A stretch of DNA of 7,647 bases, from contig JAPLOT010000538.1 of the NCBI GenBank assembly GCA_026400595.1, forward strand, positions 1 to 7,647, given 5' to 3'. The translations under genes were made by a program, and so were the position numbers. Below, piece by piece: positions 1-6,859 of this stretch (positions within the stretch are counted from its first letter, which is position 1; every line of letters begins with the position of its first letter). The notes under the pieces were generated by a model. That model saw only the letters and a program-made list of their open reading frames with translations. It was not told the DNA's origin and ran no database searches. The DNA is from Alphaproteobacteria bacterium. GTDB lineage: Bacteria; Pseudomonadota; Alphaproteobacteria; Rhizobiales; Aestuariivirgaceae.

Positions 1-224
1 ACCTTCTGCGGCAGCGCGAACCAGCCATGCTCGTTCCACGACTTGATGAGCGTCTCGCCCCATTGCTGCGTGACGGTGGCGGCAACCCGTTCTGCGACGC
101 CTCTGGGCAGGACGCCCAGCGAATTGCCATCGAGGTAGTTCAGCCCATCGGGGATCGCGAAGAGCGCACGCTTCGGCGCCAGCGGATCGGCGCGGTCAAG
201 GGCTTCGCAGTCGGCACGGTTCAT
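1..224 (-). CDS. kynU: Kynureninase, N-terminal part (runs off left edge)
   Basis: Kynureninase is a cytosolic PLP enzyme that cleaves kynurenine (or 3-hydroxykynurenine) to anthranilate (or 3-hydroxyanthranilate) plus alanine in tryptophan catabolism. Only the first 74 residues are in the window. They carry the family's characteristic N-terminal pattern: YLDGNSLG at residues 30-37, followed by LP, and then W-GETLIKSWNEHGW-ALP at about residues 56-72. The catalytic lysine and PLP site lie beyond the edge and cannot be checked. The ATG at 224-222 is preferred because a GGAG ribosome binding site (234-231) lies 6 bases upstream. A second ATG at 228-226 is in another frame and gives no recognisable protein. 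The start is 56 bases downstream of the broken phosphotransferase on the same strand, so cotranscription is possible but unproven. The family call is firm; whether it uses kynurenine or 3-hydroxykynurenine is not visible. Confidence 0.9.
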   Translation of the reverse strand, partial: MNRADCEALDRADPLAPKRALFAIPDGLNYLDGNSLGVLPRGVAERVAATVTQQWGETLIKSWNEHGWFALPQK

Positions 225-280
225 GCATCGCTCCGTCTCGGGTGGCGCAGTTCTGGCATGCCGGACGCGGCGACTCAACC
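225..280 (-). other. Intergenic gap, no clear promoter or terminator
   Basis: This 56-base spacer is the only notable non-coding stretch in the window. It holds the kynureninase ribosome binding site and an 8-base palindrome GGCATGCC. I see no stem-loop followed by a T-run and no convincing -35/-10 pair, so it does not settle whether kynureninase is transcribed from the operon upstream. Confidence 0.5.
231..234 (-). promoter_or_regulatory. Ribosome binding site of kynureninase
   Basis: GGAG on the minus strand, 6 bases before the ATG at 224-222. It fixes the kynureninase start and disfavours the overlapping out-of-frame ATG at 228-226. Confidence 0.6.
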
Positions 281-1118
281 TCAGCCGCGCGCCACCGCCG
301 CAAGATGCCTGGGGAACTCCGCCGTCGCCATCAGGGCCTTGCAGCGGTTGAAGCGGTTCACCGAATAGGCCCAGAAGTCGTCGACCGGGTTCCGGTTGGC
401 ATGCTGGATCAGGCCCCAGAGGGTCCAGAGCAGGTCGCACATGGCCTTGTAGATGACGATGCGGCCCCGCTCGGCGGGCGTCGGCTCACCGCCGAAATAG
501 GCGCGGATCATCTCTTCCTCCTGTGCGGCATCGAACTGGCCTTCCACGGCAAGGTCGCCGAGATCCCACATGGGATCGTTCATGCCGGAATATTCCCAGT
601 CCACCAGCCACATGCGGCTGCCGACATCGAGAAAGTTCTCGCAGAGCGGATCGCAATGGCAGGCCACCAGCGGCAATGGATGCGCAGCGAGGGCAGCCGA
701 AGAGCTCGAAGCGGAAGTTGAACCTCGCACCTGATGTATGGAGCTTGCGGAAGACCGCGCCGGCCCGCGCTGGCGCACCGGCAATCGACTTGAATCCCTC
801 CGGAGTCATGGTGACAGCGTGATCGACCAGACGGGTGATCATCACGCCGGTCTGCAGATCGAAATGCAACACATCGGGACTGACCCCGGCCTTCGCCGCC
901 TCGCGCGCCGCCTGCGCCTCGTTTGCGCGGTTGATGTATTCCTCGGTGCCCTTCCCGGGAATCCGCAGCACATATTGCTCGCCGCCATGATCGACGCGGA
1001 AAACGAGATTGGTCAGCCCGCCCAGACGGGTGATCTTCACCGCATCGTCATCCGGATGCCAGAACTGCGGGATGCGGCTGAGCACCTCCCGCGCCTGCGA
1101 AATGCCCTGGTCGTCCAT
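281..1118 (-). pseudogene. Choline-kinase-like phosphotransferase, broken by internal deletion and frameshift
   Basis: This is a member of the choline/ethanolamine kinase and aminoglycoside phosphotransferase fold, which transfers the ATP gamma-phosphate to a hydroxyl of a small amine. It is readable only by joining two frames. The first part (1118 to about 696, 141 codons) has the nucleotide loop GGLTNLVF (residues 33-40) and strand YVLRIPGKG, with Arg52 where most kinases have Lys, as in choline kinases. The second part (about 694 to 281) has the catalytic HCDPLCEN (HxDxxxxN, bases 658-635), the metal-binding Asp in WLVDWEYSG, and a normal C-terminus. At the join, FRFELFG in frame one continues as ALAAHPLPLVACHCD in frame two, one base out of phase. 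Against the intact paralogue at 5975-6859, about 27 residues are missing here, so a deletion of roughly 80 bases is a better explanation than one lost base. Unshifted translation runs on as unrelated residues to a stop at 488-486. The ATG start has GAGAGG (1129-1124) 5 bases upstream and lies 1 base after the preceding stop. The protein is probably inactive. Confidence 0.8.
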
Positions 1119-1119
1119 C

Positions 1120-3537
1120 TTATCCTCTCAACCGTTCCATCTTTGCGTCATAGAGGCAGCGCGGACCGCGCGTGGCCTGATGCGCCTTGCCGAAGGCTTC
1201 GATCTCGAAGCGCGTCTCGCCTGCGATCTCGGCGGGAAGATAGCCGAATGCGATGGTCTTGCCGAGCGTGTGGCCGAAGCCGGCGCTGCTGGTCGAGCCC
1301 ACCACCTTGCCGTCATGCAGGATCGCCTCGCCGCCCAGCAGCGGCGCGAAGCCCTCGACCGTGAAGGAGCAGAGCTTCCGCGTGACGCCTTCGGCCCTGA
1401 TCTTCGCCAGCGCGTCACGGCCGATGAAATCGCCCTTGTCGAGCGCCACGCAGAAGCCGAGCCCCGCCTCGTAGGGATTGTAGTCCGGTGTGATGTCGCC
1501 GGACCAGTAGAGATAGCCTTTCTCCAGGCGGCAGGAGTCGATGGCGCGGTAGCCCGCACTTGCAATGCCATGCGCCTCGCCCGCGGCCCAGAGCGTCTCG
1601 TAGACATGGACGGCGAACTCCTGCGGAATGTAGAGTTCGTATCCCAGTTCCCCGACATAGCCGATGCGCACGGCGAGCGCGCGCGCCAGGCCCACATCGA
1701 TCCGCCGTGCCGCGAGAAAGGGGAAGGCCGCATTCGACACGTCGTCGTCGGTCACTGCCTGCAGAATATCGCGCGACCGCGGACCGCAGAGGTTGATCAC
1801 GGCGAGGCTGCTGGTGATCTCGCGAATCGTGACGCCGTCCGGAAGATGGCTGGCAACCCAGCCGGAGTCGCGCAGGCCGAAGCCGGACCCGGTGACGAGC
1901 ATGAAGCGGTTGGCTGCTTCATGGACCAGCGTGACGTCCGCCTCGATCCCGCCGCGCGCATTGCAGAGCTGCGTGTAGACCGCCTTTCCTGGAGGTCCGG
2001 AAAGATCATTGGCCGCGATGCGCTGCAGGGCGGCCTCGGCGCCGGGCCCCGCGATCTCGAACTTGGCGAAGGAGGTCTGGTCGATCAGCGCGGCGCGCGT
2101 GCGGATGGCGAGATGTTCCGCGGCCACGCCATCGAACCATCCCGGCTTGTCCTCGAAACTGGGCCGGTCGGCCGGTGCTGCACCCTGCGGCGCGAACCAG
2201 TTGGGCCGCTCCCAGCCCATCTTTGATCCAAAGACGGCATTGTGTGCCGCAAGACGGTCATGCAGCGGCGAGCGCCGCAGGCCGCGTCCGGCCTGCGCCT
2301 CCTCGCCGGGCCAGTGGATCTTGTAGTAGGCGCCATAGGCCTCGATGGCCCGTTCTTCCAGATAGCGCGGCTGCGCCTGCAGCGTCGAGAAGCGCCGCGC
2401 ATCGAAGGGCCAGAGATCCATCCCGGCGTCCCCATGCAGGATGAGGTTCGACATGGCGAGCCCCGCCCCGCCCGAGGCCGCGATCCCCGCCGTGAAGCCG
2501 CAGGCCACGTAGAAATTGGAATAGCCTGGCGCCAGGCCCATGATCGGCTCGCCATCGGCCGAGACGGGGATCGGCCCGTTGATCACCGTCTGGATTCCCG
2601 TCTCGTTCAGGATCGGGAGTCGGCTCGCGGCCGGAATGGCGAAGAGCTCGAGCCGCTCCATGTTGGGCGGAAGAAGCTCGCGCCCGAAGCTGAAGGGCGG
2701 AAGCCCGCGATGAAAGCCGGTCGAGCCATCCTCCCATCCGCCGATGGCGAAGGCGCCCGTATCGGGCTTCAGGTAGAAGTTGTTGTCCGGATCGCGCAGC
2801 GTGGTCAGGCCTGGATCGAAGGAGAGTGTTTTCTCGGTGAGGAAGTACTGGTGCTCGACGATGCCTGCCGCAAGCTCGATGCCGGCCATGCGCCCGACCC
2901 GCTTGGCCCAGAGCCCGGCGCAGTTCACCAGAACGTCGCAGGCGATGTTGCCGCCTGTGGTGACGACGCCAGCCACGCGCCCCTTGTCGACGACGATCTC
3001 CTCGACGCAGACGCCCTCCTCGATCCGGGCGCCATGCATCCGCGCCGCCTTGGCATAGGCCATGGTCAGTGAATAGGGATCGATGTAACCGTCGCCGGGA
3101 ATGAAGGCTGCACCCTCGATGCCATCAGTTGTGATATATGGAAAATGCCGCTTCGCCTCTTCGGCAGACAGCGAGTGGCATTCGACGCCGAAGCTCTTGG
3201 CCTGTCCCATGGCGCGCCGGATCTCGCTCCAGCGCGCCGGGCTTCCGGCCAGCCTGAGCGAGCCGACCTTCTTCCACGAAATCGCCTGGCCGGATTCGGC
3301 CTCCAGCCTGTCGAAGACCGCGACGGAGTTCTGCATCAGCCGCGTGAGGTTCTTCTTGCCGCGCAGCTGTCCCACGAGACCGGCCGCGTGCCAGGTGCAG
3401 CCATGCGTGAGCTGCGCCTTCTCCACCAGCAGAACGTCGCGCGCGCCGTCGCGCGCCAGGTGATAGGCCAGCGAGGTCCCGATGGCGCCGCCGCCGATGA
3501 TCAGGGTCCGCACATGGCGGTCCGCCCGGAAGCTCAC
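1120..3537 (-). CDS. FAD-dependent demethylating dehydrogenase fused to GcvT domain (dimethylglycine/sarcosine dehydrogenase type), second copy
   Basis: The 805-residue protein has the architecture of dimethylglycine and sarcosine dehydrogenases. A flavin domain oxidises an N-methyl group, and a folate domain captures the one-carbon unit as methylene-tetrahydrofolate. The DAO-type Rossmann domain covers about residues 9-370, with GGGAIG at 15-20 and Glu39 closing the second strand. His50 in CTWHAAG matches the histidine that carries covalent FAD in mammalian dimethylglycine dehydrogenase. A linker domain follows, with the WERPNWFAPQG block. The GcvT part covers about 430-800, including NARGGIEAD with Asp534 at the folate-site aspartate position and YVGELGYELYIP around Glu630. 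No signal peptide is visible, so it is probably cytoplasmic. The GTG start (3537-3535) overlaps the preceding TGA by 4 bases, with AGGTGA (3547-3542) just upstream. It is clearly paralogous to the gene before it. The substrate is inferred only as a secondary or tertiary methylated amine. Confidence 0.88.
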   Translation of the reverse strand: MSFRADRHVRTLIIGGGAIGTSLAYHLARDGARDVLLVEKAQLTHGCTWHAAGLVGQLRGKKNLTRLMQNSVAVFDRLEAESGQAISWKKVGSLRLAGSPARWSEIRRAMGQAKSFGVECHSLSAEEAKRHFPYITTDGIEGAAFIPGDGYIDPYSLTMAYAKAARMHGARIEEGVCVEEIVVDKGRVAGVVTTGGNIACDVLVNCAGLWAKRVGRMAGIELAAGIVEHQYFLTEKTLSFDPGLTTLRDPDNNFYLKPDTGAFAIGGWEDGSTGFHRGLPPFSFGRELLPPNMERLELFAIPAASRLPILNETGIQTVINGPIPVSADGEPIMGLAPGYSNFYVACGFTAGIAASGGAGLAMSNLILHGDAGMDLWPFDARRFSTLQAQPRYLEERAIEAYGAYYKIHWPGEEAQAGRGLRRSPLHDRLAAHNAVFGSKMGWERPNWFAPQGAAPADRPSFEDKPGWFDGVAAEHLAIRTRAALIDQTSFAKFEIAGPGAEAALQRIAANDLSGPPGKAVYTQLCNARGGIEADVTLVHEAANRFMLVTGSGFGLRDSGWVASHLPDGVTIREITSSLAVINLCGPRSRDILQAVTDDDVSNAAFPFLAARRIDVGLARALAVRIGYVGELGYELYIPQEFAVHVYETLWAAGEAHGIASAGYRAIDSCRLEKGYLYWSGDITPDYNPYEAGLGFCVALDKGDFIGRDALAKIRAEGVTRKLCSFTVEGFAPLLGGEAILHDGKVVGSTSSAGFGHTLGKTIAFGYLPAEIAGETRFEIEAFGKAHQATRGPRCLYDAKMERLRG
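1124..1129 (-). promoter_or_regulatory. Ribosome binding site inside end of upstream dehydrogenase gene
   Basis: GAGAGG lies within the last codons of the second dehydrogenase, 5 bases before the ATG at 1118-1116. It supports that start and coupled translation with the upstream gene. Confidence 0.55.
3534..3537 (-). promoter_or_regulatory. GTGA stop/start overlap with GTG start
   Basis: The GTG start of the second dehydrogenase shares 4 bases with the TGA stop of the first. AGGTGA at 3547-3542 serves as the ribosome binding site. The arrangement implies coupled translation and comparable output of the two enzymes. Confidence 0.7.
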
Positions 3538-5978
3538 GACTTCACCTGCGCATTGCCTGGATCATAAAGCGGCGCCAGATGCACCTCGGCCTTGACGGTC
3601 TCCTTGGCCACGACCAGCTCGTAGCGTCCCGACCGGACATAGTCTTCCGTGACGCCCGCGCCGTTGCGTACATAGCCGTAGCCGATCGGCTTGCCGATTG
3701 TGTAACCGTAGCCGCCGCTGGTGAGATAGCCGGCGAACTCACCGTCGCGCAGGATCGTCTCCCGGCCGACGAGCACGATGTCGTCGCGCTCGGTCGTGAA
3801 GCCCGCCAGCATCTTGGTCAGCGGAGTCGCCGCAATCCGTTCGACGGCGGACCGGCCAATGAAGTCCTGGTTGGACTTGAGCTTCACGGCCCAGCCAAGC
3901 CCCGCATGGAAAGGCGAGTCGTTGGGCGTGATGTCGGAACCCCAGGCGCGATAGCCCTTCTCCAGCCGCAGCGCCTCGAGCGCTCGGTAGCCGGCCGGCA
4001 TCAGGCCCAGCGGCGTGCCGGCGGACATCAGCGCGTCGAAGACTTCCCCGATGGCCGCGATGGGGACATGCAGCTCCCAGCCCAGTTCACCGACATAGGT
4101 GACTCGCAGCGCGCGCAGCCGGCAGCCGGCGATCTCGATCTCACGCACGGCGCCGAAGGGAAAGACGGCGTTCCCGACATCCGAAGCCGTCACCTTCGCG
4201 AGGATGTCGCGCGCCTTCGGCCCCATGAGCGAGAGCGTGCCCCAGGACTCCGTCACATCCGTCAGCCGGGCATCGAAACCCGGTTTGATGTGATCGGCGA
4301 TCCAGGCCATGTCATGCGTCCGGAAACCGGTGCCGGTGACGATGTAGAACAGATCGTCGGAAAGCTGGGCCACCGTGAGGTCGCACTCGATGCCCCCGCG
4401 GCTGTTGAGCATCTGCGTATAGGTCAGCCGCCCTGCACCGCGCACGACATGATTGGCGCAGATCCAGGACAGGGCCTCGCCGGCATCGCGCCCCCTGAGT
4501 TCATACTTCGCGAAGGAGGACTGGTCGAAGAGTCCCGCCGCCTCGCGCACCGCCCGGTGCTCTGCCCCCACGGCGCCGAACCAGTTCTGCCGGCCCATCG
4601 AATAGATGTCGCGCGGCTCGACGCCCTGTGGCGCAAACCAGTTGGGCCGTTCCCAGCCGAGCTTCGATCCGAAGCAGGCATTGAGTTTCTTCAAGCGGTC
4701 ATAGAGCGGCGAGACGATGCGCGGACGGCCACTCTGGTATTCCTCGTGCGGGAATCCAATGGTGTAGTGCTTGCCATAGGCCTCGAGCGTGCGGTCGCAG
4801 GTCCACTGCCGGTCCTTGTGGAGGTCCGAGAAGCGCCGGATATCGACCACCCAGAGATCCATGGGCGCCTCGCCCTTGGCAGCCCATTCCGCCAGCACCC
4901 AGCCCGCACCACCGCCCGAGGCGATGCCGAAGGCGTTGAACCCGGCGCCGACATAGAAATTGCGGAGCTCGGGCGCCGCACCCAGGATGAAGTTTCCATC
5001 CGGCGTAAAGCTCTCAGGGCCATTGATCATCTTCTTGATGCCGGTCTTCTCCAGCGCGGGCACGCGCGCCAGGGCCTGGCCCATATGTTGTTCGAAGTGA
5101 TCCCAGTCGTCCTCGAAGAGCTGGAACTCGAAATCGTCCGGCACGTCGCCCTGCGTCCAGGCAATGGGATTGGGCTCGTAGCCGCCGAAGACGAGCCCGC
5201 CCACCTCTTCATTGAAGTAGGTGCGGCGATCGGGATCGCGCAGCGTCGCCGCATCGGCAGCAAGACCATCCACCTTCTCGGTAATGACATACTGGTGCTT
5301 GACCGCCTGCAGCGGCACGGAGACGCCGGCCATGGCGCCGATCTGCCGCGCCCATTGTCCGCCGCAATTGACCACTGTCTCGCAGGCAATGCGACCCAGA
5401 TTGGTCTCCACTGCTACAACCCGGCCATTGGCGATCTCGAAACCGGTCACCCGTGCACCTTCGACGATCTTCGCGCCATGCATGCGCGCACCCTTGGCCA
5501 GCGACTGCGTGATGTCAGAGGGCGAGGCCTGGCCGTCGGTGGGCAGCCAGGAGGCTCCAACGAGATCGGACGTGTCCATCAGCGGCCACATCGTCTTGAC
5601 CTCGGCAGCAGACAGGAGATGCATCTCCATGCCAAAGCTCTGGGCCGTCGTGGCCAGCCGCTTGTACTCGGTCCAGCGGTCCTGGTTGGTCGCAAGGCGG
5701 AGACAGCCGGTCATCTTCCAGCCCGTCTCGAGCCCCGTCTCGGCGTCGAGCTTCTTGTAGAGATCGACGGAATACTTCAGCACCTGCGTGATGGAGGCCG
5801 AGGAGCGGAGCTGCCCCACCAGGCCGGCCGCATGCCATGTCGAACCGGATGTCAGCCTGTTCTGCTCCAGCAGCACCACATCCGCCTTGTGGTCGCGTGC
5901 CAGATGATAGGCCGTCGAGCAGCCAATGATGCCGCCGCCAATGACGACGAATTGGGCCTTGTCGGGAAGCGTTGTCAT
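3534..5978 (-). CDS. FAD-dependent demethylating dehydrogenase fused to GcvT domain (dimethylglycine/sarcosine dehydrogenase type), first copy
   Basis: This 814-residue fusion has the same domain order as the next gene downstream and the usual length for bacterial members. GGGIIG (residues 14-19) and Glu38 form the FAD-binding Rossmann fold. His49 in STWHAAG matches the covalent flavin histidine of dimethylglycine and sarcosine dehydrogenases. After the DAO domain (to about 375) and a linker containing WERPNWFAPQG, the GcvT domain shows NSRGGIECD with Asp533 at the folate-site aspartate position, and YVGELGWELHVP around Glu631. The C-terminal GcvT barrel contains TSGGYGYTIGKPIGYGYV. The expected role is oxidative N-demethylation of a small amine, with tetrahydrofolate as one-carbon acceptor and probably electron-transfer flavoprotein as electron acceptor (family knowledge). 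The ATG (5978-5976) overlaps the upstream TGA as ATGA, with a weak GGAA before it. The substrate cannot be assigned: dimethylglycine, sarcosine or another methylated amine are all possible. Confidence 0.88.
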   Translation of the reverse strand: MTTLPDKAQFVVIGGGIIGCSTAYHLARDHKADVVLLEQNRLTSGSTWHAAGLVGQLRSSASITQVLKYSVDLYKKLDAETGLETGWKMTGCLRLATNQDRWTEYKRLATTAQSFGMEMHLLSAAEVKTMWPLMDTSDLVGASWLPTDGQASPSDITQSLAKGARMHGAKIVEGARVTGFEIANGRVVAVETNLGRIACETVVNCGGQWARQIGAMAGVSVPLQAVKHQYVITEKVDGLAADAATLRDPDRRTYFNEEVGGLVFGGYEPNPIAWTQGDVPDDFEFQLFEDDWDHFEQHMGQALARVPALEKTGIKKMINGPESFTPDGNFILGAAPELRNFYVGAGFNAFGIASGGGAGWVLAEWAAKGEAPMDLWVVDIRRFSDLHKDRQWTCDRTLEAYGKHYTIGFPHEEYQSGRPRIVSPLYDRLKKLNACFGSKLGWERPNWFAPQGVEPRDIYSMGRQNWFGAVGAEHRAVREAAGLFDQSSFAKYELRGRDAGEALSWICANHVVRGAGRLTYTQMLNSRGGIECDLTVAQLSDDLFYIVTGTGFRTHDMAWIADHIKPGFDARLTDVTESWGTLSLMGPKARDILAKVTASDVGNAVFPFGAVREIEIAGCRLRALRVTYVGELGWELHVPIAAIGEVFDALMSAGTPLGLMPAGYRALEALRLEKGYRAWGSDITPNDSPFHAGLGWAVKLKSNQDFIGRSAVERIAATPLTKMLAGFTTERDDIVLVGRETILRDGEFAGYLTSGGYGYTIGKPIGYGYVRNGAGVTEDYVRSGRYELVVAKETVKAEVHLAPLYDPGNAQVKS
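5975..5978 (-). promoter_or_regulatory. ATGA stop/start overlap
   Basis: The stop of the intact phosphotransferase and the start of the first dehydrogenase share 4 bases. The ribosome binding site is weak (GGAA), so initiation probably depends on translational coupling to the gene before it. Confidence 0.65.
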
Positions 5979-6859
5979 GATTTTCCGAAGTTGCTGAGAT
6001 AGGCGGAATAGACGGCCTCGAAACGCCCGAGGTACTCGGCTGCATAGGCCACGTAGTCCACACCGGGCGCGTTGAGATGGAGTTCCGAGACCATGCCCCA
6101 GACGGCCTCGCGCATGGCGCTCGCCGCCTTCATGGCATAGAAGGCCCGTTCGATGCTGGGGGGCGGGCTCTTCTCGAAATAGGTTTCAAGGATGATGCGC
6201 TCGCCGGCGTCATCGAAGGAGTTGTTCGACGCGATGTTGGCGAGGTCGAACATCGCGGTGCCGAAGGCGCCATACTCCCAGTCGATCAGCCAGAGCCGGT
6301 GTCCGTCGTCCATGAAATTTGTGGGCAACAGGTCGTGGTGCCCGAACACGATCGGCAGCGGTGCCTGCGCCGCCTCAAGATCGTCCAGGATGGACATGAG
6401 CCGGGGAAGGTCAGGCACGTGGCGATGCTTGCCGGCCTTCAGGGTATGCGCATAGTCGCGCAGGATCTGGAATACCCAGAAGATGGCACCCTGCCCCGTG
6501 ATGCGCCGGCCCATTTCGCGATGGCAGCGCTTGACGATCTCGACACAGGCTGCCGCATTGGCGCGGACATCGGCCTCCGCATAGGTCCTCGCCTCCAGAT
6601 AGCGAACGACCATGATGCCCGGCGCGGTATGGACCACTTCGGGCGAAAGCCCGGCCGCGTAGGCTGCACGGGACGCGATGGTTTCGCGGTCGCGGGAGAC
6701 CTGGTGGAATGGATAGTCTTCCCCCACCCGCGCCACGTACCGCCCGGTCACGTCGGTCACGGTGAAACTGGCATTGCTGACGCCGCCCTTGAGCGGCACC
6801 AGATCCTTCAGACCCTGCCAGATCGGAAGCGCCCGCACACGCTGCTCGGCCGGCGTCAT
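5975..6859 (-). CDS. Choline-kinase-like phosphotransferase (intact)
   Basis: This 294-residue protein has the choline/ethanolamine kinase and aminoglycoside phosphotransferase fold and is predicted to phosphorylate a hydroxyl of a small amine using ATP. Visible motifs are a nucleotide loop GGVSNASF (residues 25-32); YVARVG with Arg44 at the usual lysine position, as in choline kinases; the catalytic HHDLLPTN with His174, Asp176 and Asn181 (HxDxxxxN); and WLIDWEYG with metal-binding Asp193. All key residues are present and the length is normal. It is cytoplasmic, with no signal peptide. The ATG (6859-6857) overlaps the permease stop as ATGA. The same frame stays open well upstream, but that stretch lies antiphase over the permease gene and looks like shadow translation, so the overlapping ATG is chosen. 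Its position between a quaternary-amine-type transporter and two N-demethylating dehydrogenases suggests an amino-alcohol substrate. It could equally act on another methylated amine, and the name choline kinase should not be taken literally. Confidence 0.85.
   Translation of the reverse strand: MTPAEQRVRALPIWQGLKDLVPLKGGVSNASFTVTDVTGRYVARVGEDYPFHQVSRDRETIASRAAYAAGLSPEVVHTAPGIMVVRYLEARTYAEADVRANAAACVEIVKRCHREMGRRITGQGAIFWVFQILRDYAHTLKAGKHRHVPDLPRLMSILDDLEAAQAPLPIVFGHHDLLPTNFMDDGHRLWLIDWEYGAFGTAMFDLANIASNNSFDDAGERIILETYFEKSPPPSIERAFYAMKAASAMREAVWGMVSELHLNAPGVDYVAYAAEYLGRFEAVYSAYLSNFGKS
6856..6859 (-). promoter_or_regulatory. ATGA stop/start overlap
   Basis: The permease stop codon (TGA, 6858-6856) and the phosphotransferase ATG (6859-6857) share 4 bases. 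This ties the kinase to the transporter as one translationally coupled unit. Confidence 0.65.

Noticed and set aside
225..280. Possible promoter for kynureninase (TTGAGT and CAGAAC on the minus strand, 17 bases apart)
   Set aside because: The -10 match is poor, and GC-rich genomes of this type are not well described by that consensus.
650..740. Programmed frameshift in the second kinase
   Set aside because: No slippery run or following stem is evident at the join, and about 27 residues are missing compared with the intact paralogue, which a programmed shift would not explain.
1009..3072. Two long plus-strand open frames (1009-2226 and 2242-3072) opposite the second dehydrogenase
   Set aside because: They are the same mirror effect. 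No motifs are seen, and the minus-strand protein is continuous with conserved residues throughout.
3579..6002. A plus-strand frame open for 807 codons, opposite the first dehydrogenase
   Set aside because: It is the codon-phase mirror of a GC-rich gene. Its translation is rich in Arg, Ala, Gly and His with no domain pattern, while the minus strand encodes a clear full-length enzyme.
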